Assembly (NCBI GenBank): GCA_009733745.1
Contig: WNWL01000001.1
Span: forward strand, 434,001-498,000
DNA: 64,000 bases
Direction of reading: 5' to 3'
From: Oceanobacillus sp. HTM 045
GTDB taxonomy: Bacteria > Pseudomonadota > Alphaproteobacteria > Rhodobacterales > Rhodobacteraceae
The stretch's first letter is position 1. Every line of letters begins with the position of its first letter. A program made the position numbers and the translations under genes. Below are positions 45,995-54,281 of the stretch, in pieces. Below the pieces are notes generated by a model that worked only from the letters and a program-made list of their open reading frames with translations, was not told the origin of the DNA and searched no databases.

Positions 45995-46765
45995 ATGACG
46001 GGCAAGGTCGTACCCCTGCCGGGCGGCGAGGCGCCGGCCGGCAATACCAAGGTGACGCGGAAGGACTGGCTCACCGTCGCGCTCGACGTGCTGGTCAGCG
46101 ACGGGGTGGAGCAGGTCAAGGTGCTCTCGCTCGGCGAGCGGCTCGGGGTCTCGCGCTCCAGCTTCTACTGGTACTTCAAGAGCCGGCAGGAACTGCTCGA
46201 CGCGCTGCTCGACCACTGGGACGCGACCAATACCGCCGCGCTGGTGGCGCAGGCCGAGCGGAAGGCGGAGACGATCACCGCCGCGGTGCTGAACATCTTC
46301 CGCTGCGTGGTGGACCCGGACCTGTTCAACACCCCGCTCGACTTCGCGGTGCGCGACTGGGCGCGGCGTTCGGGCAAGGTCCGCGCGGTGCTCGACCGCT
46401 CCAACGCGCGGCGGCTGGACGCGCTGACGGCGATGTTCGAGCGGTATGGCTACGGGCACCTTGAGGCCGTGACCCGGGCGCGGGTGCTCTACTACATGCA
46501 GGTCGGCTACGACGACGCCGACCTGAACGAACCCATCGCCGAGCGCGTGGCGATGGTGCCGATGTATCTCTACTGCTTCACCGGGCGCGAGCCGAGGCAG
46601 GCGGAGATCGACGAGTTCCTCGCCTTCGCCTTCGCGGTGGCGCGGGGCGAGCGTCCCTCGGGGCGCCAGGAATCATCGGAGAGCGAGCGGCCCTTGGGGC
46701 GCGAGGAATCATCGGAGAGCGAGCGGCCATCCGGGACGGAGAAACCATCGGGGAGCGAGACATGA
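45995..46765 (+). CDS. TetR family regulator with a repeated C-terminal tail
   Basis: 256 residues. The DNA-binding domain at about 20-66 includes LSLGERLGVSRSSFYWYFKSRQELLDAL. The ligand domain ends near residue 215. The remaining 40 residues are an unusual Glu/Ser/Pro-rich tail produced by a 36-bp tandem repeat (SSESERP repeated). The gene lies between two flavoprotein genes and overlaps the next by ATGA, so it probably controls this operon in response to a methylated amine. Confidence 0.92.
   Translation: MTGKVVPLPGGEAPAGNTKVTRKDWLTVALDVLVSDGVEQVKVLSLGERLGVSRSSFYWYFKSRQELLDALLDHWDATNTAALVAQAERKAETITAAVLNIFRCVVDPDLFNTPLDFAVRDWARRSGKVRAVLDRSNARRLDALTAMFERYGYGHLEAVTRARVLYYMQVGYDDADLNEPIAERVAMVPMYLYCFTGREPRQAEIDEFLAFAFAVARGERPSGRQESSESERPLGREESSESERPSGTEKPSGSET
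46655..46760. repeat. 36-bp tandem repeat inside the TetR gene
   Basis: Two 36-bp units (46655-46690 and 46691-46726) differ at few positions and share GAATCATCGGAGAGCGAGCG. A third, diverged partial unit runs to 46760. The last unit provides the ribosome-binding site GGGGAGCGAG of the downstream flavoprotein gene. Confidence 0.9.
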
Positions 46766-48069
46766 GCGGGGCACCTGACGCGATCATCATCGGCGCCGGG
46801 GTGATCGGCGCGGCGACGGCGTTCGAGCTGGCCAAGGCGGGCTGGAAGACCCTGAGCCTCGACCGCAACGCGGTGGCCGGGCATGGCTCCACGGCGGGCT
46901 CCTGCGCCATCGTGCGGATGCATTATTCCACGCTGGACGGCACCGCCTTCGCCTGGGAGGGCTATCACTACTGGCGCGACTGGGCGGAGTATCTCGGCCT
47001 GCCGGCGGGTACGGAGCTTGCGCAGTTCCGTGAGGTCGGCTGCCTCGTCCTCAAGACGGAGGCGAACGGCTACATGGCGAAGCACATCGCCAACTCGGCG
47101 GCGCTGGGCTGCCCGTTCGAGGAATGGGACGCCGACGCGATCCTCGCCCGCTGGCCGCATCTGTGCCTGGAGAGCTTCGCGCCGGCGCGGCGGATGGACG
47201 ACCCGGCCTTCGGCGAGCCCAACGGCGGGCGGATCGGCGGCGCGGTGTTCTGGCCCAACGCGGGTTACGTCACCGACCCCGCGCTTTCGGCGCAGAACCT
47301 CGCCGACGCGGCCAAGGCGCATGGCGCGGCCTTCCGCATGGGCGCGACGGTGGAGGCGGTGCTGCGCGAGGGCGGGCGCGTGAAGGGCGTGCGCCTCGCC
47401 GAGGGCGAGGAGATCCACGCGCCGGTGGTGATCAACGTCGCCGGGCCGGGCTCGGCGGCGGTGAACGAACTGGCCGGGGTGCTGGACGACATGACCATCG
47501 CCACCCGCCCGCTGCGGCAGGAGGTGGTGCACGTGCCCGCGCCCGAGGGCGTGGACTGGGAGCGGGACGGCACGATCATCTCCGACAGCGACATCGCCTG
47601 CTACTCCCGGCCGGAGCATGGCAACCACATCCTCGTCGGCTCGGAAGACCCGCCCTGCGATGCGCATCGCTGGGTGGAGGCCGACACGGGCTACGACACC
47701 GCGTTCTCGGACCAGTGGACCACGCAGGCGATGCGCTACGCGCAGCGGGTGCCGGCGCTCGGCATCCCGCAGCAGGCACGCGGCGTGGTGGACCTCTACG
47801 ACGCCTCGACCGACTGGATCCCGATCTACGACAGGTCGGCGCTGCCGGGCTTCTACATGGCCTGCGGCACCTCGGGGAACCAGTACAAGAACGCGCCGAT
47901 CGCGGGGAAGCTGATGGCCGCGCTGGTCGCGTATTGCGAGGGCGGCAGGGACCACGACGCGGAGCCGATGCGGTTCACGCTGCCCTATATCGGGCGCGAG
48001 ATCGACGCGGGGTTCTACTCGCGCCGGCGGCCGGTGAACGAGGAGTCGAGTTTCTCGGTGCTGGGGTAA
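46762..48069 (+). CDS. FAD-dependent oxidoreductase (DAO family)
   Basis: 435 residues. The FAD motif AIIIGAGVIGAATAFELAKAG is at the N-terminus, followed by GHGSTAGSCAIVRMHYS and a second FAD contact region STDWIPIYDRSALPGFYMAC near the C-terminus. It resembles the beta subunit of sarcosine oxidase and other N-methyl amino acid oxidases. No alpha, gamma or delta subunit genes follow, so it is probably a monomeric enzyme. It is the last gene of the operon and is followed by R8. Confidence 0.9.
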   Translation: MSGAPDAIIIGAGVIGAATAFELAKAGWKTLSLDRNAVAGHGSTAGSCAIVRMHYSTLDGTAFAWEGYHYWRDWAEYLGLPAGTELAQFREVGCLVLKTEANGYMAKHIANSAALGCPFEEWDADAILARWPHLCLESFAPARRMDDPAFGEPNGGRIGGAVFWPNAGYVTDPALSAQNLADAAKAHGAAFRMGATVEAVLREGGRVKGVRLAEGEEIHAPVVINVAGPGSAAVNELAGVLDDMTIATRPLRQEVVHVPAPEGVDWERDGTIISDSDIACYSRPEHGNHILVGSEDPPCDAHRWVEADTGYDTAFSDQWTTQAMRYAQRVPALGIPQQARGVVDLYDASTDWIPIYDRSALPGFYMACGTSGNQYKNAPIAGKLMAALVAYCEGGRDHDAEPMRFTLPYIGREIDAGFYSRRRPVNEESSFSVLG

Positions 48070-48079
48070 TGGGAAGCTG

Positions 48080-48262
48080 AAGGTCAGAGAATAGGGACAC
48101 GTACGGCCCTGGTCGGGCGTGGTGCCTGGTTGGGGTTGCTTGGTTTATGGCGGCACCCCCTCCCGAAATCCGGTCGCCTTGCAGCGTCAGAGAACGCCCG
48201 GCCCGGGGGAGGGCCGGACGTGGCCCGGGCTGGTCGCCCGGGCTGAGGGTGGGTCGGAGCAC
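48080..48262 (+). repeat. R-element copy R8
   Basis: Boundary word AAGGTCA at 48080. The left arm (ACGGCCC, one mismatch) starts at 48103 and the right arm ends at 48217, 115 nt inclusive. The middle is the most diverged of all copies, yet the length is unchanged. It fills the gap between the flavoprotein gene and the exchanger gene. Confidence 0.83.
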
Positions 48263-48279
48263 TTGATCAGCCCCAAACC

Positions 48280-49314
48280 TCACCCCCGCGTGGCCTGCAC
48301 GGCGATTGCGCCGGCGTAGATGGCGAGGACCAGCGCGCTCTCGAAGCCGATCCGTGCCGGGCCCTGCCGTTCGCGCAGCACGAGGCCGAGCAGCAGCACC
48401 GCGGTCATGGCGATGCCGACCACGAGCCAGAACAGGTCCGCCGGGCCGACCGCGTGATAGATCGAGCCGCCGCGGTAGCCCGCATCCGCCAGCGTCAGGA
48501 ACAGCACGTCGAAGGCGTTGCCGCCGATGATGCCGCCGACCGCGAGGTCGAGCGCGCCGCGGCGGATCGCGGCGAGGGTCGTGACCAGTTCCGGCAGCGA
48601 GGTGGCGACGGCGGTCATCAGCGCGCCGACGATGGTCTCGGAGAGGCCGAGCGCGTCGGAGAGCGTCGCGCCGGTGCGCGCCAGCACGAAGCCCGCGGCG
48701 GCGAGGATCGCGGCCGAGAGCGCGAAGCCGCCGTAGAGCCGGGCAGAGCCCATGCGGGCGGTCTCCTCGTCCTCCTCCGCGGTGTCCTGGCGCGTGTCGG
48801 GGGTGCGCACGGGGCGCCACATCGGCATCTCGCGCACCTTCGCCGTGGCGCGGACGCCCAGCGCGTAGATCACCGGCAGCGCGTAGGAGACCGGGTGGAG
48901 GCCGAGGAAGCTGATCTCCGGCCCGGTGAAGGCGAGGAGCGGGACGGCGAGCATCAGCACGAGGAGCACCGCCTGGAAGACATTGGCGAGCTCCGCCGCG
49001 GCGTGCTCCAGGTTGGCGCGGCGGAAGGTCAGGTCGCCGACGGCGAGGAAGGCGGTCTGCGCGGCGATGCCGCCGACGGCGTTGGCGAAGGCGAGCGAGG
49101 CCATGCCCTCCATCGCCGCGGTGAAGGAGACCACGGTGCCGGAGATCGAGGTGGTCATGCCGAGCAGGACGCCGCCGACCACCGCCTCGCCGAGGCCGGT
49201 GCGGTCGGCGATCCGGTCGGCGAGGCCGGCCATGCGCGTGCCGACGATGGCGACGACCAGCGCGGCGGCGCCGAACAGCACCGCGGCGATTTCCACTGAC
49301 AGGTTCCCGAGCAT
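48280..49314 (-). CDS. CaCA superfamily cation exchanger with an altered alpha-1 motif
   Basis: A 344-residue inner membrane protein with two Na_Ca_ex halves (about 10-155 and 190-340) and about ten helices. The alpha-2 motif VATSLPELVTTLAAIRRGA is canonical. In alpha-1 the expected T-S-x-P-E reads TTSISGTVVSFTA, so proline and the cation-liganding glutamate (expected near residue 59) are replaced by Ser-Gly. The acidic cytosolic loop TAEEDEETAR lies between the halves. Ion selectivity is therefore uncertain. Convergent with the flavoprotein operon. Confidence 0.88.
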   Translation of the reverse strand: MLGNLSVEIAAVLFGAAALVVAIVGTRMAGLADRIADRTGLGEAVVGGVLLGMTTSISGTVVSFTAAMEGMASLAFANAVGGIAAQTAFLAVGDLTFRRANLEHAAAELANVFQAVLLVLMLAVPLLAFTGPEISFLGLHPVSYALPVIYALGVRATAKVREMPMWRPVRTPDTRQDTAEEDEETARMGSARLYGGFALSAAILAAAGFVLARTGATLSDALGLSETIVGALMTAVATSLPELVTTLAAIRRGALDLAVGGIIGGNAFDVLFLTLADAGYRGGSIYHAVGPADLFWLVVGIAMTAVLLLGLVLRERQGPARIGFESALVLAIYAGAIAVQATRG

Positions 49315-49416
49315 CGCCCCCCGCTGCGCACCGCCCCCGCTCGGGGCGCTCGGCAGGGTAACGCCGGGGCGCGGCGATGGTTTCGGGAAAAATGCCGCGG
49401 GGCGGGTGGGCCGGGC

Positions 49417-50373
49417 TCAGGCCACCCGGTCGCCCGGCTCGCGGCCCGCGAACACCGCATCGACATTGTCGAGCGCGCGGAAGCCCATCGCGTCGCGGGT
49501 CTCGGTGGTGGCGGAGCCGATATGCGGCAGGAGGAACACGTTCTCCAGCGCCGAGATTTCCGGGTTGCCGCCGGGCTCGTCGCGGAACACGTCGAGGCCC
49601 GCGGCGAAGAGCTTGCCGGACCTGAGCGCCGCGACCAGCGCGGCCTCGTCGACCAGCGCGCCGCGGGCGGTGTTGACGAAGATCGCCCCGTCCGGCAGGC
49701 GCTCGAAGGCGGCGGCGTCCATCATGCCGGTCGTCTCGGGCGTGGTGGGGCAGTGGAGCGAGAGCACGTCGGAGACGGCGAGCAGGCTCTCCAGCGTGTC
49801 GTGGAACACCGCGCCCTTCGCCAGTGCCGGGTCGAGCGGGCGGCGGTTGTGGTAGTGGATCTCCATCCCGAAGCCGCGCCCGCGCTCGGCCATGACCTGC
49901 CCGACCCGGCCCATGCCGACGATGCCGAGCCGCTTGCCCGTTACCTGCCGCCCGACCATGAAGGCGGGGGACCAGAAATCCCACCGGCCCTCGCGGACCA
50001 TGCGGTCGCCTTCCGACCCGCGGCGCGCGGCGCCGAGCATGCAGAGCATGGCGATCTCGGCGGTGGCGTCGGAGAGGACGTCGGGCGTGTTGGTCACGAT
50101 CACCCCGTGCGCCTTCGCGGCGGCGAGGTCGCAATGGTCGGTGCCGACCGAGTGGTTGGCGATCACCTTCAGCCGGGCGGGCAGGGCGGCGATCACCTCG
50201 GCGTCGAAATGCTCCGAATGGCAGGGGATCACCGCGTCGGCCTCCTGGCAGGCGGCGATCAGCTCGGCCTTGGAGAACACCCGGTCCTCCATGTTGAAAT
50301 GGCATTCGTAGTCGCGCGCGGCGCGCTCGTGCACGGCGTCGGTGAGGCGGCGGGTGATCAGCAGGCGCGGCAT
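49417..50373 (-). CDS. D-2-hydroxyacid dehydrogenase
   Basis: A 318-residue NAD(P)-dependent enzyme. The Rossmann motif is LGIVGMGRVGQVM at about 148-160. The catalytic Arg is in FVNTARGALVDE, the Glu follows in FRDEPGG, and the His is in LLPHIGSATTET. It is close to the glyoxylate/hydroxypyruvate reductase group. The start at 50373 lies one base after the stop of the preceding gene. As the last gene of the TRAP-amidase operon it probably acts on a 2-oxo or 2-hydroxy acid made or imported by the operon. Confidence 0.92.
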   Translation of the reverse strand: MPRLLITRRLTDAVHERAARDYECHFNMEDRVFSKAELIAACQEADAVIPCHSEHFDAEVIAALPARLKVIANHSVGTDHCDLAAAKAHGVIVTNTPDVLSDATAEIAMLCMLGAARRGSEGDRMVREGRWDFWSPAFMVGRQVTGKRLGIVGMGRVGQVMAERGRGFGMEIHYHNRRPLDPALAKGAVFHDTLESLLAVSDVLSLHCPTTPETTGMMDAAAFERLPDGAIFVNTARGALVDEAALVAALRSGKLFAAGLDVFRDEPGGNPEISALENVFLLPHIGSATTETRDAMGFRALDNVDAVFAGREPGDRVA

Positions 50374-50374
50374 C

Positions 50375-50659
50375 TCAGCCCTCTCCCGTGCCGGAGCCGT
50401 TGCCGGAGCCGCTCCCGTTGCCATTCCCGTTCCCGGCGGCGCGCTTGCGGCGGTACTCGCGGTAGAAGTCCCACGCGGCCATCGCCACGACGATCACCAG
50501 GATGGCGGTCATGTCGGGGGAGGGGACGTGCCAGATCATCACCGAGAGGAAGATCGAGAGCACGGCCAGCGCCAGGAAGCCGGGCGCCCAGACCGCCAGC
50601 ACCGTGATGAGCACGATGGCGCCGATCAGCGTCGGGATCAGGGGGAGGTCTTCGAGCAT
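50375..50659 (-). CDS. small two-helix membrane protein in the TRAP operon
   Basis: 94 residues from ATG 50659 with GGAGG seven bases upstream; an ATG at 50665 is too close to it. Hydrophobic stretches at about 8-48 (PTLIGAIVLITVLAVWAP, GFLALAVLSIFLSVMIW) and 55-66 give two or three helices. The tail is an unusual GNGNGNGSGSGNGSGTGEG run. I recognise no family. It is separated by 2 bp from the amidase stop and by 1 bp from the dehydrogenase start, so it is firmly within the operon. Confidence 0.75.
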   Translation of the reverse strand: MLEDLPLIPTLIGAIVLITVLAVWAPGFLALAVLSIFLSVMIWHVPSPDMTAILVIVVAMAAWDFYREYRRKRAAGNGNGNGSGSGNGSGTGEG

Positions 50660-50661
50660 CG

Positions 50662-52032
50662 TCATTCCTCCGAAAGCGTGGCGGCGAGCCAGCGGGCGGT
50701 GCGCAGGAGCCGGGCGTCGTCGAGCATCGGCCCGACGAGCTGCACGCCCATCGGCAGGCCCGACGGCCCGGCGAGGAGCGGCATGGACAGCGCCGGCAGG
50801 CCGGTGAGCGACCAGAGCGAGCAGAAGGCGGGGCTGCCGGTCGTCTCGATGCCGGGCGCCTCGCCCGCAGTGGCCGGGGTGAGGACCGCGTCGTAGCGGG
50901 CGAAGATCTCGGCCAGCCCGGCGCGGAGCGCCGACTGCGCGGCGCGGGCGGCGAGGTAGTCGGCGGCGGAGATCTCGCGGCCCTCGGCGATGAGCGCGCG
51001 GTTGGGCTCCGACAGTCCGTCCGGGTCGCGGTCGAGATAGTGGCCGAGGCCCTGCGCCCCCTCGGCGGCCATGATGGCGCGGATGATGCGGGGCGTCCCG
51101 GCATAGGCCTTGGGCAGCGCGACGGTATCGACCGTGACGCCGCATTGCGCGCCGATCGCCTCGATCAGTTCGCGGAACGCATCCGCCGTGCCGGGTTCGG
51201 CCTCCTCCGGCTGGGTGCCGGGGATGAAGGCAAGGGCGGGATTCACCGGCGGGTCGGTCTCGGCCACGGCGCGGAGCGGGGGCGTGTAGTCCAGCGCGTC
51301 CGCGTCCTGCCCGTCAGGCCCGGCGAGGTGCTCGACCAGCGCCATGTCCTCCAGCGCGCGGGACATCAGGCCGAGATGGTCGAGCGAGCCTGCGTTCGCC
51401 ATGACCCCGGTGCGGGGGATCATGCCGAAGCTGGGCTTGAAGCCGTAGACGCCGCAGAAGCTCGACGGGCGGATGATGGAGCCGTTGGTCTGCGAGCCCG
51501 CCGCCAGCGGCACCATGCCCGCCGCGACCGCCGCCGCGGACCCGGCCGACGAGCCGCCCGGCGTCCGGGCGGGGTCGTGCGGGTTGCGGGTGGGGGAGGG
51601 CGGGTAGCCCGCGAGCTCGGTGGTGACGGTCTTGCCGAGGATCACCGCCCCCGCGGCGCGCAGGCGGGCGACGATGGCGGCGTCTGAGGTGGCGGTGCGG
51701 CCCTTCTCCGAGGCGACGCCGCGTTCGCAGGGCAGGCCCCTGGCGTCGATGTTGTCTTTCAGCCCGACGGGGACACCGTGCAGCGGGCCGCAGGGGCGGC
51801 CCGCCTTGCGGTGGGCGTCGAGCGCGTCGGCCTGCGCCAGCGCGCCCTTCGCATCGACGTGCACCCATGCCTTCAGATCGCCGTCGAGCGCGGCGATGCG
51901 GGCGAGGCAGTGCTCGACCAGCGCGCGGGAGGTGAGCCGCCCCTCGGCGATCAGCCGGGCCGCCTCGGCGGCGTGCGGGACGGCGTGGTCCATCGCCCGG
52001 TTGTCGATCGTCTGGGCCCCGTCACTTGCCAT
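50662..52032 (-). CDS. amidase signature family hydrolase
   Basis: 456 residues of the AS family with a Ser-cisSer-Lys triad. The lysine is in GVPVGLKDNID, the cis-serine in TPGGSSAGSAAAVAAG, and the nucleophile region is NGSIIRPSSFCGVYGFKP. The enzyme hydrolyses an amide to acid and ammonia. It overlaps the TRAP large-permease gene by 11 bp, so its substrate is probably what the carrier brings in. It lacks a signal peptide, hence is cytosolic. Confidence 0.93.
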   Translation of the reverse strand: MASDGAQTIDNRAMDHAVPHAAEAARLIAEGRLTSRALVEHCLARIAALDGDLKAWVHVDAKGALAQADALDAHRKAGRPCGPLHGVPVGLKDNIDARGLPCERGVASEKGRTATSDAAIVARLRAAGAVILGKTVTTELAGYPPSPTRNPHDPARTPGGSSAGSAAAVAAGMVPLAAGSQTNGSIIRPSSFCGVYGFKPSFGMIPRTGVMANAGSLDHLGLMSRALEDMALVEHLAGPDGQDADALDYTPPLRAVAETDPPVNPALAFIPGTQPEEAEPGTADAFRELIEAIGAQCGVTVDTVALPKAYAGTPRIIRAIMAAEGAQGLGHYLDRDPDGLSEPNRALIAEGREISAADYLAARAAQSALRAGLAEIFARYDAVLTPATAGEAPGIETTGSPAFCSLWSLTGLPALSMPLLAGPSGLPMGVQLVGPMLDDARLLRTARWLAATLSEE

Positions 52033-53449
52033 AGACCTGCTCCGGCAGCCAGAAGGCGATCTGCGGGAAGACGTAGAGCAGCACCATGCAGAGCAGGATC
52101 ATGCTCAGGAACGGGAACACGCCCTTGAAGATCTGCGTCAGCTCCACCCCCGGCGGCGCGACCCCCTTGAGGTAGTAGGCGGCCATCGCCATTGGCGGTG
52201 TCAGGAACGAGGTCTGCAGGTTCAGCGCGATCAGGATGCCGAAGAACAGCGGGTCGATCTCGAAATGCGGCAGCAGCGGCAGGAAGATCGGCACGAAGAT
52301 GATGATGATCTCCGACCATTCCAGCGGCCAGCCGAGCAGGAAGATGATCAGCTGCGCCATGATCAGGAACATGATCGGCGAGAGGTTCATGCCGAGCACG
52401 AATTCCTCGATCAGGTTCTCGCCGCCGAGATAGGAGAACACCGACGAGAAGGTCCAGGAGCCGATGAACATCCAGCAGACCATCGCCGAGGTGCGCACCG
52501 TGAGGTAGACGCTCTCGCGCAGCCGGTCCCATGTCAGCGAGCGGTAGGCGACCGCGAGCAGCAGCCCGCCGAGCGCGCCGATGGAGGCCGCCTCGGACGG
52601 GGTGGCGAGCCCGAACAGGATTGCCCCCAGCACCGACAGGATCAGGAAGGCCAGCGGGAAGAACGAGGTCGCCAGCATCCAGAGGATGCGCCCGAAGGGC
52701 AGTTTCTCCTCCCCCTCCACCACCGGCGGCTTGGGCGCGAGCGAGGGGTTCAGCCAGGCCCGCCCCACCACGTAGACCATGTAGAGCCCCGCCAGCAGGA
52801 AGCCCGGGAAGAGCGCGCCGGCATAGAGCTTGACGATCGAGACGTTCGACGTCGCCGCGTAGACGATCAGCATGATCGAGGGCGGGATCAGGATGCCGAG
52901 GCAGCCGCCGGCGCAGATCACGCCAGCCGCGAAGGAGGTGTCGTAGCGCGCCTTCAGCATCGAGGGCAGCGCCAGCATCCCCATCAGCGTGACCACCGCG
53001 CCGATGATGCCGGTGGCGGTCGCGAACATGGCGCAGGTCGCCAGCGCGGCCACGGCCATCGCGCCGGGCAGGCGCTTGGCGGTGATGTAGAGCGTGTCGA
53101 ACAGCCGGGTGACGATGTTGGCCCGCTCGACCACGTAGCCCATGAACAGGAACAGCGGGATCGCGGTGAGGACGTCGTTGGTCATCACCGAGTAGCTCTG
53201 GTTCACGAACAGGTTGAAGATGTTGTTGTTGAACAGCCCTCCGAACCAGTCGCCTATGAGCTCGAAGGTGCCTGCCTCTCCTCCCTCGACCGCGCGGTCG
53301 TAGGCCCGCCACTGCCGGTCGGGGTTGAAATAGGCATAGTAGCCGAAGATCACCGCCATCCCCATCAGGGTGAAGGCGACGGGGAATCCGAGGAAGATGC
53401 AGACGATGAAGATCGCCAGCATCGAGATCGCGATCTGCGGGTCGGTCAT
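52022..53449 (-). CDS. TRAP transporter large permease (DctM type)
   Basis: 475 residues with about 12-14 membrane helices. Family signatures are FLGFPVAFTLMGMAVIFGYY at the N-terminus, GYVVERANIVTRLFDTLY, GILIPPSIMLIVYAA and PPMAMAAYYLKGV. It forms the Na+-coupled channel subunit with the small subunit. A long periplasmic-side insertion at about 40-75 (RQWRAYDRAVEGGEAGTFEL) is longer than in DctM of Rhodobacter and suits the family with TakP-like receptors. It overlaps the small-subunit stop by 4 bp. Confidence 0.95.
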   Translation of the reverse strand: MTDPQIAISMLAIFIVCIFLGFPVAFTLMGMAVIFGYYAYFNPDRQWRAYDRAVEGGEAGTFELIGDWFGGLFNNNIFNLFVNQSYSVMTNDVLTAIPLFLFMGYVVERANIVTRLFDTLYITAKRLPGAMAVAALATCAMFATATGIIGAVVTLMGMLALPSMLKARYDTSFAAGVICAGGCLGILIPPSIMLIVYAATSNVSIVKLYAGALFPGFLLAGLYMVYVVGRAWLNPSLAPKPPVVEGEEKLPFGRILWMLATSFFPLAFLILSVLGAILFGLATPSEAASIGALGGLLLAVAYRSLTWDRLRESVYLTVRTSAMVCWMFIGSWTFSSVFSYLGGENLIEEFVLGMNLSPIMFLIMAQLIIFLLGWPLEWSEIIIIFVPIFLPLLPHFEIDPLFFGILIALNLQTSFLTPPMAMAAYYLKGVAPPGVELTQIFKGVFPFLSMILLCMVLLYVFPQIAFWLPEQVYGK

Positions 53450-54189
53450 CGGCCAGCCTCCGGGCCACCGCCCTTGTTGTCGTTCTTGGTATCGTTCTTG
53501 GTGTCGGTCGTGTTGCCGTCCCCCGGCTCGTGATGGGGGCGGCCCTCCTGCGAGTGGGGCGAGCCGGTGCCCGTGCCGGTGCCGGTATCGGCGGCGGCGA
53601 GGGCCTCGGCCTCCATGCGCTCCTTCTCGTCGGCGGCCTGCTGGAGCAGGATCTGCTCCATCTCCTCGATGTCCTCGGACTGCTTCATCCACTCGCCGGT
53701 GCGGATGCAGACCAGGCAGCGCAGCACCTGCGCGATGCCCTGGAGCAGCAGCAGGATCCCGGCGGCAACGAGGATGGTCTTGAGCTGGTAGACCGGCATC
53801 CCCGCCGGCGAGTTGATCGACACCTCGCCGTAGCGGATCGACTTCGCCGCGTAGCGCCAGCCGGCGAAGATCAGCGCCAGCACGCCGGGGAAGAAGAACA
53901 CGAAGTAGAGCACCAGCTCGACCCGCGCCTGTATCCGCGGCGACCAGAGCCGGTAGAGGAAGTCGCCGCGCACATGGCCGTCGCGCGACAGCGTGTAGGC
54001 GCCGGCCATCATGAACAGCGCGCCGTACATGGTGTAGCTGAGGTCGAAGGCCCAGGCCGTCGGCGCGTTCAGCGCGTAGCGCATGAAGACCTCGAACGCG
54101 ACGCCGAACGTCATGATGAGGATGCACCAGGCGAATGCCTTGCCGAACCAGGCCGTGAGCCGGTCGATATAGGAGATGACGGTGACCAT
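53446..54189 (-). CDS. TRAP transporter small permease (DctQ type)
   Basis: 247 residues, four membrane helices in the first 165 (WCILIMTFGVAFEVFMRYAL; DLSYTMYGALFMMAGAYTLS; LVLYFVFFFPGVLALIFAG; LKTILVAAGILLLLQGIAQVL). A cytosolic coiled coil (EEMEQILLQQAADEKERMEAE) and a Gly/Thr/Asp-rich disordered tail of about 45 residues follow. This tail is unusual for the family. It is co-translated with the large subunit. Confidence 0.92.
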   Translation of the reverse strand: MVTVISYIDRLTAWFGKAFAWCILIMTFGVAFEVFMRYALNAPTAWAFDLSYTMYGALFMMAGAYTLSRDGHVRGDFLYRLWSPRIQARVELVLYFVFFFPGVLALIFAGWRYAAKSIRYGEVSINSPAGMPVYQLKTILVAAGILLLLQGIAQVLRCLVCIRTGEWMKQSEDIEEMEQILLQQAADEKERMEAEALAAADTGTGTGTGSPHSQEGRPHHEPGDGNTTDTKNDTKNDNKGGGPEAGR

Positions 54190-54281
54190 ACTTCCTGTCC
54201 GCTAGCAGGACGCTGGAAAGGCGGAGGGTTTCCCCTCCGCCCCGTGGGGTGGGCCCGTTCGCGGCCCCGCTGCTGATCCGG

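Noticed and set aside
43831-46119. Long minus-strand frames opposite the flavoprotein genes, and similarly at 7225-8877, 17251-19626, 47975-50305 and 60889-62592
   Set aside because: These also are shadows of recognised genes on the other strand, with implausible protein composition.
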